From the NCBI GenBank assembly GCA_024364735.1, contig JAGFNQ010002309.1:147182-211181 (forward strand): 64,000 nucleotides of DNA. The letters are read 5' to 3'. This stretch comes from Boesenbergia rotunda (Eukaryota > Streptophyta > Magnoliopsida > Zingiberales > Zingiberaceae). Each line of letters opens with the position of its first letter. Within the stretch, counting starts at the first letter, position 1. Both the position numbers and the translations under genes were made by a program. This document shows positions 46,390 through 57,304 of this stretch, in pieces. A model generated the notes under the pieces. It was not told the origin of the DNA, made no database searches, and saw only the letters and a program-made list of their open reading frames with translations.

Positions 46390-47768
46390 ACGCCGGCGAT
46401 CGGCGACCGCTGCCGGCGATCGGCGACCGGCGACCGCCGCAGGCGACCGGCGACTGCCGCAGGCGACCGGCGACAGCCGCCGACGGCCGACGGCCGGCGA
46501 TCGACGACCGCCGCCGGCGACCGGCGACCGCCGCCGGCGACCGGCGACCGCCGCCGGCGACCGGCGACCGCCGCCGGCGACCGGCGACCGCCGCCGGCGA
46601 CCGGCGACCGCCGCCGGCGACCGGCGACCGCCGCCGGCGACCGGCGACCGCCGCCGGCGACCGGCGACGCCGCCGGCGACCGACGCCGCCGGCGACCGGC
46701 GACCGCCGCCGGCGACCGGCGACCGCCGCCCGCCGGCGACCGGCGACCGCCGCCGGCGACCGGCGACCGCCGCCGGCGACCGGCGACCGCCGCCCGGCGA
46801 CCGGCGACCGGCCGACCGGCGGCGACTTGCGACCTCCGCCGGCGGCCGGCGACCGGCGACCGACGACCGGCGACAGCCAACGATCGGCGACCGACGACGG
46901 CCGGCGATCGGCGACCGACGACGGCCGGCGATCGGCGACGGCCGGAGATCGACGACCGGCGACGTCGGAGATCGACGACCGGCAACGGCCGGCGATCGGC
47001 GACCGGCGACAGCCGGCGATCGGCGACCGACGACGGCCAGCGATCGGCGACCGGCGACGGCCGGCGATCGGCGACCGACGACGGCCGGCGATCGGCGACC
47101 GACGACGGCCGGCGATCGGCGACCGACGACGGCCGGTGATCGGCGACCGGCGACCGACGACGGCCGGCGATCGGCGACCGGCGACGGCCGGCGATCGGCG
47201 ACGGCCGGCGATCGGCGACCGACGACGGCCGGCGATCGGCGACGGCCGGCGATCGGCGACCGACGACGGCCGGTGATCGGCGACGGCCGGCGATCGACGA
47301 CTGGCGACCGGCGACGGCCGACGATCGGCGACCGGCGGCGGCCGACGATCGGCGACCGGCGGTGGCCGACGATCGGCGACCGGCGGCGGCCGACGATCGG
47401 CGACCGGCGGCGGCGGCCGATCGGCGACGGCCGGCGATCGACGACCGGCGATCGACGACCGGCGATCGACGACAGGCAATCGACGACCGGCGATCGACGA
47501 CCGGCGAAGGCCGACGATCGGCGACCGGCGACGGCCGACGATCGGTGACCGGCGGCGGCCGGCGATTGGCAATGACTGGCAATCGGCTGACGACGACCGA
47601 CGATCGACGACCGGCGACGGTCGGCGATCGGCGATGACTGGCGATCGGCCGGCGACGACCGATAACCGACGACCGACGACCGACGACGGTTGGCGACAAC
47701 CAGTGATCGACGACGGTCAGCGACAACCAGTGACCGACGACCACCGTCGACGACCGGCGTCCAACAAC
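46390..47768. repeat. 1.4-kb GC-rich minisatellite (20- and 24-bp units)
   Basis: 46500-46800 consists of exact 20-bp units CCGGCGACCGCCGCCGGCGA. 47000-47300 is built on 24-bp units containing GGCCGGCGATCGGCGACC, and the edges are more degenerate. The plus strand has almost no T outside GATCG words, so long open frames appear in several frames of both strands. It interrupts the Gag-like frame of G, since D has no such sequence at that place. CpG density is extreme next to AT-rich neighbours, which suggests recent origin or poor methylation decay. Confidence 0.93.
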
Positions 47769-48069
47769 TAAATTAAAATATTTTATATTTTATATTTTAA
47801 TTATATTTTTATAATATTAAATAGAAAAAATAAATAAATTTAATTTAAATTTTAATAAAATTATCTAAATAAATTCTAAAGGGTAATATGGTAAAATATT
47901 ATATTAGGTTATAGACTATTACTTCTAAACAAACTAGAATTTATTTGATTACCTAAGTTGAACCAAACAACTTCAGGTTATCTTTCATTCCCCATTACCT
48001 TGGTTATGTGATTACTTGGTAATCACATAACCAAGGTTATATACGATAACTTGAACCAAACGCACCCTA
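47769..48069 (-). mobile_element. MITE-like end fragment next to the minisatellite
   Basis: The complement starts GGGTGCGTTTGGTTCAAG at 48069, a terminal motif common in plant miniature DNA transposons. Inside is a strong hairpin of CCTTGGTTATGTGATTAC around 47990-48040. No matching terminal repeat is seen at the left side of the GC-rich array, so either the array lies within a one-ended copy or two events are stacked. Superfamily unassigned. Confidence 0.5.
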
Positions 48070-48391
48070 AGTTTATTATGCAACAGATCTTGTTTATCAG
48101 AAAAATCAACAGTTTATCTAAATTATTAACATACTTGAAAGATTGTGTTGTAATTTGGAAATTTGTACGAACGTAAATTTTCCGTACCTTGGACGGACAC
48201 TGATTCCTATAGTATCCGTGCTTTTGACATTTGAAACACCTTATTTGACTTTTGTCCCTCTAGACTTCGGGCGCTGGTGCCTCCTTTGCTGCTGGTGGTG
48301 AAGTTCGAGTCTTAGGAGTAGGACACTGATTTTTATAGTGTCCTCTATCCCTGCACTTAAAGCATGTGATATGAAATTTAAAAATTGGCAT
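48070..48391 (-). pseudogene. N-terminal zinc-knuckle part of the G Gag-like protein
   Basis: The ATG at 48391 opens MPIFKFHITCF with a CCHC knuckle (CFKCRDRGHYKNQCP). A TAG follows where D has Arg, then a second knuckle CFKCQKHGYYRNQCP in which the usual His is Tyr, as in D. The frame fades towards the MITE-like end at 48069. Start position and leader match D. Confidence 0.68.
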
Positions 48392-48482
48392 TTAAAAAAA
48401 ATGTACCTGATTCACCCCTGGGCTCCCCCTCAACTCCTGGCGTCTTTGCTCTGTCGGCTATTAGTCCGGTGAAGAGTGACCA

Positions 48483-48495
48483 GGCTCTGATACCA
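48483..48495 (-). other. Primer binding site of element G
   Basis: The complement reads TGGTATCAGAGCC, two bases after the LTR end at 48498. Same site as D. Confidence 0.9.
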
Positions 48496-48681
48496 CTTGT
48501 GGGGACCGGTGTCGTCGATAGGGGGTGAATATCGACTGTAAAAACTTTGAGGAAATTTCGTAAACTTTCAATTGTTCATTCTGGTCACAGAGTTAGTAGC
48601 AGCGGAAAATAGAAAGAACGAACAAAAATAGAACTCAGAGTGCACACGGATTTTACTTGGTTCCCAACCCACCAGGGTCAG

Positions 48682-49975
48682 TGTAACGACCCTCTCTTGC
48701 TAACTTTGACCTTATAGGGACGTTAAGTTGACTTTACTCCTAGACCTCTTCGTTGCAAGACTGAAGCACTAACCATCAGCCCTACAACACTTTTTGTTTT
48801 ACACTGGCACCAGTCGACTGATATCCTACTAGCTGGTGCAGTTGACTGCACCTGGGATTCACTCTCCTGAATGTTTCACTTCCCTCGACCAGTCGACTGA
48901 TACCTGCATCAGTCGACTGATACGCCTGGAACTGTAGTTTTCAGGTTTCAGAAACACCGTTCAAGTATATATATACATTCTACTTCAACTACACAACAAG
49001 ATTATAAACTCACAAACATAATAATCATAATCATACTCCATTTGCATGCATTTCAAACTCCAAATTAACTAATCAAACTTAAAGTCTTTGCGGAAGTAAA
49101 CTACTAACATAAACTCAAAAGAAAATACTCATAAAATTCTATTGTTTCGAGTTTTAAATGCTAAACAAAACTCATCCCGAAGGATCCTACTCTACGGTTC
49201 CGCCGCCATTGACATGAATCATCCATCCTTGAGCCTCCTTGCCTTACATCTTCCCTTTACCTTTATCTGCAGTAAAAGGATGCAACTATAAGCAAATAGC
49301 TTAGTAAGTAGATACCTATCTCACGAAAACATGCAATCGATATCAAACATGCTCTTGGTCAAGAATGCTTGCTTTTAAACATATGTACTGAAAATGCTAT
49401 GCTTAAAATGAATAAGCTCATGAATACACTTGTAACAAATGTTTGCATTTGGAAACTTTGCTTGAAATTAAAAATGTGTAACATGCTTGAAATAATTTCT
49501 TGCTTTTGAAAAACTTGAAACTTATACACTTATACTTCTTATACTTCAAAATAATAAACATCCTCCTTTGGGCCCGGCATAGTAACAATGCGCGCATTCC
49601 TAATAGGTTCAGGGTAGCTAGCCACCGAATCCTAATAGGACGTCTTACTAGCTCACCTAGATCTCATGGGCCTCGGCCTGGTACATGCCAAAAAGACCTC
49701 GGTCATTCAAAGTAATATACTTAACTTGTACTCATGCTTGTATTTAAAATGCATAACTTAGCACTTAAAAAGGTAATGTTCCCAAAACTTGTTTTAGGAC
49801 ACAACAAGACCTCGGTCTTGTTTCTTATCTCATTTCTTAGTCCTAGAGCTCGTTCTAGGGCTTAGTAAGACCTTGGTCTTACTCAGAGCATCGGTATCGA
49901 ACACCTTGCGTGCCGAAATCCCAAATCCTTGCGTTTGGGCAAATTAAGACCTTGGTCTTGCTATATTAGGATCAC
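48682..49975 (+). mobile_element. Partial gypsy-like LTR (TGTAACGACCC start)
   Basis: It begins in the G 5' LTR after GTCAG and contains repeated CAGTCGACTG palindromes (about 48825-48930) and a CAACTATAAGCAAATAGCTTAGTAAGT block. An array of TAAGACCTTGGTCTTG words follows (49800-49960). The LTR at 63171 shares the CAGTCGACTG repeats. It is cut at 49976 by an Athila LTR, so no end or coding part is visible. Confidence 0.65.
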
Positions 49976-52484
49976 TGATGGACCCGAACTATAGGTGTCA
50001 CGAATGTGGGTCTCAAAATTTAGATATGTGTAAAGCTGGAAACCCTTTTTGCTAGCAAAGATGAAAACGTAGTAAAGGGGTCACAGCTCGTATTTTTCCT
50101 AGGGCTAGTTAAGGTTGTTTGATTCGAACTCAAGTTTATGTGTCATTGATATATTTGGGTTTCAAATAAAATCTGGGTTTGGGTTGCAATCAGAAATGAA
50201 AAACACAAATAAAAGTAAAGACACTTAACTAAATGAACTAATAAGATAAATGCAAATAATGAACTCAGCTAAAGGGAAATTAATCAACCAATTCAAAGTA
50301 GCCACACTTGAAGAACAAAATTGATATGAAATGCAATCCAAATGCTAAGCAAATGAATAAAAGTAGTGATGGCAATTTTCAGAAACAAGCAAACTTAAAA
50401 CAATTGCTAGCTACGAAATTCAGTAATCAAACTTTAAACAAACTCAACACAAACTAGCTACAAATTCCGGAAGCAAACAAATGCAGAGAAAATTCAGAAG
50501 TAGCCGAATGCAAGACCAACTGAATTCAAATGCAATGGACCTCCAATGCCAAAACTTCACTGACACAACTGCGGCAATGAATAAAAGGAAACTTGATACG
50601 CAAGGAGTAAAAGAACCCTATGTGCCAAAATGATACTAAGTGCATGAATAATACATGACAATTCAGAAATGGACTGATCAATTTAGTTTGGAAAACAAAG
50701 CTATCAGTGACATGCTCTACTGAAATAAATGAAATAATGCAGCAATCAAGCAAAGGACTGATCAATTCAGAAATATTCTTGATGCAGAATTGAATTGCAA
50801 GAATGCAGAAATGAGTGTGCAGAAATGTAGAACAATTCAAATGCAGATCAACAACAAGGCAAGCTAAATTCGAGTGCACAATCTAAGGTTCCAATAAGAT
50901 TCGGAAAATCTAAAGTTCACTTGATTCAAACTTCAGAAATAATAAACTGAAACATTTCAAAACTAAAACTGCTAAGCAAATTGGAAACTTATACGCAACC
51001 AGTCGAAACTTAACTGCAGAAATGAAACTAAATGCTAAACAAACTCAGATCAAATGCATTAGCTAACTAAATGTTGTCTTCAATCTCAGGAATTAAAACT
51101 AGACATGAATTGAATTAGAAATTAACTGCAAAACTAGAAATCAAACTGGCACGCAGAAACAGAATTAATGCGCAAACTGATACCAAATTCAGATATGATT
51201 CAAAGCGAAGCAAGTTGATCTAAATTCAATTGTTCATTACACAAACAATCTAGCTAATAAGAGTGCTGAATTGAAACTCTACTTAAGGCAGAAACTATTC
51301 AGAAACGAAAACTAAGGCAGCTGATACAAATTCAGAAATGAAATTTCTTGCAGAAATTTAAGCTACTGCTAAGAACAGAAAATTCACTAAGAAAACTATC
51401 ATCAATCCCTTCTCTTAGCTCAAGAACTCCTTGCCGTCATACAAGGGTGAGCCTCGAACCCGTAAGCTCCACAAATCGCTAGGAAAACTAACTCTGCAAA
51501 TCAATCCAACTCAGCTCTGCTCAAATCCGAAATAACCCACTCGATCTCCTCAATCTAGCTGTGTCCAATTGCGCTGATGGCTTGGGGATGATCCGAGCAC
51601 TCCAGAGGACCCTCCAGATAGCTTAGATGGATGAAAATGGTGCACAATCGAGACCAAGGCAATCAAGTGGCAGAACTGATGAAACCTCGCTCAGCTCTGT
51701 TCTTGGGCAAATTTGAGCTGGATTCTTCACGGTGAGATCTTCCCAATGACCTAGAACATGCTCTAAGATCGGAATTGATGTGGTCACGCCTTCGGATGAA
51801 GAAATTTACTGAAGAACACGAAGAATAATCGAAGAAAATGAGCTGCGGCGAAGAAGACACGACAAGCTGTAACCTGTGGAGAATTGAGTTTAAATACTTA
51901 GCAATTGACGACCCAGATTTCCTTAACTCCATCCAACGGTTGGATCTCGTCCGATCTGAACCAAAATTTGATGATGTTGATCAAGGGTCAGGATCTGCCT
52001 CTCATTGGCTCAGATCCTCCAGATTTGCAATGGATAGCTCAGATCAACCTGAGCTTTGAATGGACGGTCTAGATCCCTCTGATCTTGATCCAACGGCTAA
52101 ATGATCTCTGATTTGGATGAAACCTTCAGATCTTGATCCAAGTGCTTGATTAACCTTAACCCCAGCTTGGATTCATCTAATTTGCCCTGGATGATCCAGA
52201 TCTGCTTATCTTCTGAATGGACGGCTCACAGTTCTCCAGAACTTGATCGCCTTGATCTGAGCCTGATCCTAACCAATCTTGACCTCGGTCCATGATCGTT
52301 TCAAAGCCTACAAACATAGATTCACAATTAAGTTCCAACATCTTTCAAATGTATACAGATTTGCAATAACGCCCAAAATAAAACTAATCTATAGAACCGA
52401 GGGTAAATTCAAGGTTAAGCATGTAAAATATGGGTCAAACATGGATTTTAGAGTCTGAAATAGTCAACAAAATAGTACTTATCA
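49976..52484 (-). mobile_element. 3' LTR of the minus-strand Athila element
   Basis: The complement runs from TGATAAGTAC (52484) to TTCGGGTCCATCA (49976), 2509 bp, and follows a PPT. It is colinear with the plus-strand LTR at 59404-61890: same start, same GTTTGACCCATATTTTAC block, same AAAAAGGGTTTCCAGC end block. Left flank is atcac. The second copy is outside the window. Many single-letter and small length differences from the other LTR show the two are different insertions. Confidence 0.88.
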
Positions 52485-52498
52485 ACTCCCCCACACTT
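52485..52498 (-). other. Polypurine tract of the minus-strand Athila element
   Basis: The complement reads AAGTGTGGGGGAGT, adjacent to the LTR TG. An identical 14-mer lies at 55131-55144. Confidence 0.88.
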
Positions 52499-55130
52499 AA
52501 GCTTGAGCGTCTCGTAAAAACTACTAAATATGTATCCCCTAGATTTTCTCAAACATAATTAGAAGCAAGTGAAAAGAAATTACCTAAGGTTGTCAATTTT
52601 TAAAAATCTAAGCTCTATGGATTAGTATCTCGTCCTTAAATCAACAACTTAGCAATTTCATCCTTCATGATTCATTGAGATGAATTTAACTCACTAGTCA
52701 TTTGTTTTTGGTGGCTCTCTTCCTAAGTTCTAAGTACATGATGGAAGTGGAGCTCACTCAAACACACATGCTTTTTGCACTACCATAGACTTGCTTGTTA
52801 TCTACTCTCCACCATTATTCATGATTAGGATCCACATCTACAGAAACAAGTGCAAAACATAGAAAATGGTAAGAATGAAGTGAAAGCCAAGAAAATAGAA
52901 CAATTGATGAAGTGGGAGACGTGGTTGCTCAAGAATATTTCTAATGCACTTGGCTTCTCTTTACAGTCCTCTAGTGAAGTCAAAAGTGTGGTGAAGTCAA
53001 ACTTGAATAATGCCTTTGATTAAGATGAAGAACACTTTATTGGTCTCAATGTGCCAATTTTGCCTTTGCGTGCCATTTTCTTCCTTCTCTTTTCTCATAC
53101 TCTTTTTTTTCTTTCTCTCTCTCTAGTAAAGTCAGAATGGTAGTGATGCGAGGCTTGGATTTGGATGAGATTATCTTCACTGATTTCATGGTGCCAACAC
53201 TTCAATTGTGTGCCAACTTTGTTTCTTCCTTTTTTTCTCTTTATGGTCAGCTGTTACTTTCTATTTTTGATCTTCATTCTGTTTAGTCATGATGTGCTCA
53301 GCTCCCAAGTCCTTATCAGACTCAGCTCCAATCCAACACTGCCGTGAGTTTCAAAGGAATTCCATCTGCTGTTCCTTTAGTTTCCACTCTTCTTTTTTTC
53401 TGTGTTTCTATTCATAGCTGCATTTTTTTCCTGTTTCAAGGTTCAACTCCACGCAAGTAATTCTAGACATTAGATTCATCAAGTTCTTCATCCTTGCAAT
53501 TCTTTGGTTTCTTAACATCAGTTAGCATCACATATTAATGGAGAATTTAAGTGTTCCACTCGAAAATTTCTGATCAGCAAGTTGGATTTCAGCCAAGTCA
53601 CTGCACTGCCTTTTCTGTTCTGATCAGAAATTTCTAGCATCCACATTTTTCCTATTTTGATCAGCATTGGATGTACTCAATACACTTTGATACATTTCCG
53701 AACTTTGTTCCCTGATTCATAGCCTTGAAAACCCAATTTCAGTTTCAAGTTGATACAAAACTGCCTTACTAGCTTCCAACTGATTTTTTTTTCTAGCTGC
53801 ATTTTCAGCTTGCATTCTCAACCTTGCTGCTCTCCAGAATTTCTGATAGCTGTCAATTGGTTTGTTCTTAATCCTCGTCAGCAGCCCTTGCATCTCAATT
53901 CAGTTTTTGATTCAAATCAGTTCAGTTGCACTTCACTTACTAATCTGCACAGAATTTTTTTCTTTCCCCTGTTTTAGCACAGATTTTCTTCATTGGTTTT
54001 AGCACAGCTCCCCTATTTTTGAGTTGTTGCTGACCTTGACTTCCATAATTCCAACTTTCCAGTTTTTGATTCAACCCGTTTCTGACCCAAAATAGCTTCA
54101 CAGAAAAAAAAATTTCTTCACTTTGGCACAAACTTTTGCTTTTCCGTGCCATTTTTTTCATTTCAGATTTTCAAAGTATGCCACTTGGAGCAAAAGTATG
54201 ACACTTGGATCTTCAAAGTATGATAAGGAGTCTAGATGCTCCAATTGGTTCCATCTTTAACTACTTCTTCTTGCTCATTCTTGACACCAAACTCGCTCAA
54301 CTTGACACCTTTTGGCTTCAACCGCGAAGATTTTTTTTTCTTCTTGACATGAAATGCCTCTTTGATACCAAATATTTCCAAAACACTAGCCACCTCCTTC
54401 ACATTTGATCTTTTGTCCGTCTCAGGCAAAGTAGCATCAAGAAACATCCCAAACAAATAAGTCCATAGAAAAGTATGGTTAAGAGTAGGAAATAAGGAAA
54501 GAAAAATAGAATAAACATGATTCTTGCCAAAAATTGATATGGAAAGGTAAACAAATTGATTAGCCTCTATAGATGTGATCCAATCATAGAAATATGGTTT
54601 TGAAAGAACCTAAGCAAGTTCTAGAGTACAATCACATATGTGTGTCACAAAAATAAGGCTAATTCTCACTAGGCACAATTATTTCATCCCAAGTCATAAA
54701 TTAAGAATCTAAAGCCAAGTAGTACTCAAGCATCCAAGAATTCATCTATTAGCTCAAACCTTAAGTTTTAACAATCAAATTTAATTTATTTTCAATAGAT
54801 TCTAAAATGACATGAAGACAACCTATAGGGATACATTTATTCCTATTCACTAAGAACAAAAGTGCTAAAAGAAATAACATGATATTTACAATATCTATTT
54901 ATTCATTCTACTCTACTCACGCATTTATTAGCAAGAACCCATTTTAAAAGAAAAGTTTACTTCTAGAAATCATAAAAATGAAAAAGGCAATGAAAGAAAA
55001 TGCAAGAAAAAACCAACTCCCCTTTATTTCTGGCGGTCGGAGTCTATCAAGAAATAACCTCTATCGTGGTATTGGAGGAGCATGGGTAGTTGAGAGAGCT
55101 GCCTTCATACGATCAATTTTATGGTGCATT
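52499..55130 (-). other. 2.6-kb non-coding spacer between two PPT copies
   Basis: No conserved domain is visible. Pyrimidine-rich tracts on the plus strand lie at 53040-53125 and 53370-53400. A Lys-rich minus-strand frame (54456-54232) has a plausible composition but no start context or homology I recognise. In related elements this interval can carry an env-position ORF, and none is evident here. Confidence 0.55.
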
Positions 55131-55144
55131 ACTCCCCCACACTT
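55131..55144 (-). other. Second, internal polypurine tract
   Basis: Identical to the terminal PPT (AAGTGTGGGGGAGT in complement). Its first bases overlap the TAA stop of the repeat ORF, so the coding region ends exactly in a PPT. It could be a central priming site or mark an ancestral LTR boundary. Confidence 0.7.
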
Positions 55145-56090
55145 AAACTTTACAGGAAAAATGTTCAGGTGGCCGTGGAGGATTAAGGTACAACATCCAT
55201 TTTAGAGGTGGAGTGCTATGAGTCAAAACAAAATCAACTCCTCCCTCTTGATTCTTCTCAAAAATCCTTTCAGGAGGTTGGGGACTGTTTAGATGGAGCA
55301 CCCACTCCAGAAGTCTTTGGTACCTTGCAAAACCATCTAAAACCTTTCTCATGCGTGTATGGTAAGATAGAAGTGTAATACCATCAATTACTACATAGAA
55401 TGTATCCAAAAATGCATCACATCCAATAAAATCAATTTTTGGTACCTCAATGACTTTTTCACAATTAATATCCACCAAAGGTATATCAAGAAACTTATTA
55501 GCACCCATGAAATCTATTTTGGATACTTCAATGGAATTTTCACAATTATTTCCCACCAAGGATGTATCAAGCAATGCATTACAACCAATGAAATCAACTT
55601 TAGCTACCTCTATCAAATTTTCACAAGTAGTTTCTACATAAGGTATATTAAGAAATGTTTCACAGCTAATAAAATCAATCTCGGGTACCTCCATAATTTT
55701 TTCACACTCAACTTTAGCATAAGATATAGCAAGAGATTCATCACAATAAACAACATCAATTTCAGGCCCTTCTAAAATTTTTTTACAATCAGTGTCAGCA
55801 TAATATGTATCAAGAATATCATCGCAATGAATAAAATCAAGCCTAGGTGCCTCTATGGAATTTTCATAATTATTTTTCACAAAAGATGTATCAAGACATG
55901 CTTCACATGCAATTCTAGACACCTCCCTGAAATTTCCTAAAGGAAAATGAGAAATACTTACCTGATCGTACTGAAAAATATCTGGAGGTTCTACAAGAAT
56001 AGCTGTATCCATAGCTTCCTTCTAGTCAAGTATAGGTTCCATCTCAGGCTTAAGTTCTAGTGGACACTCAACTGGAATAGGTGATCCATG
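55143..56090 (-). pseudogene. Athila-borne ORF with 27-residue Cys repeats
   Basis: An open frame of 289 codons (56012-55143) whose reading extends upstream past a TAG to about 56090. Residues about 35-215 consist of six and a half tandem 27-residue units on the pattern C-D-x-x-L-D-x-x-Y-x-x-x-x-C-E-x-x-I-E-V-P-K-I-D-F-I-G. Cys recur 13-14 residues apart. A basic segment and two copies of a W-x-L-x-L-N-x-P-x-P-P-E motif follow at the C-terminus. The stop overlaps an internal PPT. In an autonomous Athila this position would be RT, RNase H and integrase, all absent. There is no signal peptide or membrane segment. I do not recognise the repeat. It is mostly open in a heavily mutated element, which may be chance or constraint. 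Confidence 0.65.
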
Positions 56091-56518
56091 GTTCTTGCTC
56101 CCATCATGCAAGTCCCTACACTTTCTGGCTTATCCTCTGAATTTTCTAATGTATCAGTCAATGTTGGTGGTCCCTGGGGCTCTGTGCAATCCCCTACACC
56201 TGTAGAATCATCTCCCATGCATGCTTCCTTAGTAATATCTGCAACAACCTTATTAGAAAAATTAGGACTATCAATAGCAATATCATCACAAAATAAAAGA
56301 TAAGAAGAGTCTTGTAAAGCTTCAGTTTCGAATTCAAGGCTGTCACGTGCTTTTCCATCCATCTCCTCTAATGCCTTCACAACTGATGCATCCTCAGCTT
56401 TCTCTGAAATCAAATCTCCTCCCACTATGTCAAATGCAACATCATCAGCAATTAACTGTGCCTCAACAGTCTCATCTGGGGTGTCCATGGTCATAATAGA
56501 GTGATCTCCCCTAGGGTC
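56091..56518 (-). pseudogene. Acidic region between protease and repeat ORF
   Basis: In the protease frame after its TAG (56519-56521): SIMTMDTPDETVEAQL, then Asp/Glu-rich sequence with no Lys clusters or domain I recognise. A frameshift near 56090 leads into the repeat ORF. In Athila polyproteins the protease is normally followed by a short linker and RT, so this looks like a replacement or a highly diverged linker. Confidence 0.55.
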
Positions 56519-57304
56519 CTACATGGCATCGAAAACACTAAACTGGACTACTGTGTCCCCCACTTCCATCGAAAGTGTGCCAGCATAAACATCAATTTTT
56601 GTTCTGGTAGTCTTCAGAAAAGGCCTCCCAAGGATGAGTGGGGATCTATGTGCAAGATACTCTCCTTCCATGTCTAGAATGTAGAAGTCTGTAGGGAAAA
56701 TCAACTCCTTAACTTTTACTAAAACATCTTCAATAACTCCTACTGGATGGGTCTGGCTTCTGTCAGCTAACTGAATTACCACTCTAGTGGGCTATAGAGG
56801 GCCAATGCCAAGCATCTAGAAGACCGATCTGGGCATTACATTGATGGAGGCTTCCAAGTCTAGCATAGCATCATGAAACATAGTCCTCCCTATCTCACAT
56901 GATACAGTAAAAAGTCCAGGGTCTTCAGACTTTTGAGGTATGGCATGGATGAGTGCTGAAACATTCTCCCCGAAGCTGACCAACTCATTCTCCTTAAGCT
57001 TCTTCTTGTGAACACATAGATCTTTCAGAAATTTTGCATACTTAGGAATCTGTTTAATCATGGTCAACAGGGGTACATTAATTTCTACTTTGCTAAAAAG
57101 TTTTACCAGCTCATTATACTTTTTGGCTTTCTCCTCCTCCACTTGTCTTTTAGCTTGAGTTTTCCGCTGTGGAAAGGGCAAGGGCACCCTCATTTCTTCC
57201 TCTTGAACCGAATTTGGAGGGGCTGAATTGTGAGCTGCTATCCCATTCGATGTAGCTGCTGTGATGTTGGTTTCGGCACTGATTTCTCCTTCATTTTCCA
57301 CCAA
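56519..57304 (-). pseudogene. pro: Athila-type aspartic protease
   Basis: One frame contains a Lys-rich helical segment (RKTQAKRQVEEEKAKKYNEL), a region LTMIKQIPKYAKFLKDLC, and a protease core. The core has an active-site-like D-L-E-A-S-I-N-V-M-P (normally D-L-G-A-S), then QLADRS, GVIEDVLVKV, FPTDFYILDM and LILGRPFL. These are typical blocks of the Athila retropepsin. Three TAG codons interrupt (56816, 56792 and 56519). The Gly-to-Glu change in the catalytic triplet would by itself inactivate the enzyme. The changes are transitions. Confidence 0.85.

Larger units (their letters stand above)
41478..48681 (-). mobile_element. Element G: non-autonomous SIRE-like element, sister of D
   Basis: 3' LTR 41478-42801 (1324 bp; complement TGTTGGTGC to CGGTCCCCACA), PPT 42802-42817, spacer, Gag-like frame remnants, PBS 48483-48495, and 184 bp of the 5' LTR (48498-48681) before a gypsy-like LTR cuts in. 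No pol. Left flank is aggca. It matches D in order and in much of the sequence, and adds the minisatellite insertion at 46390-48069. Confidence 0.9.

Noticed and set aside
46320..47744. Long Arg/Pro/Ser/Ala-rich open frames of 300-474 codons on both strands
   Set aside because: They come from T-poor GC repeats that cannot form stop codons, and several frames on both strands are open at once. Only the last about 23 codons of the minus frame are true Gag-like sequence.
52499..55130. An env gene for the minus-strand Athila element
   Set aside because: No frame of sufficient length, signal peptide or transmembrane pattern was found. The Lys-rich frame 54232-54456 is too short to support a claim.
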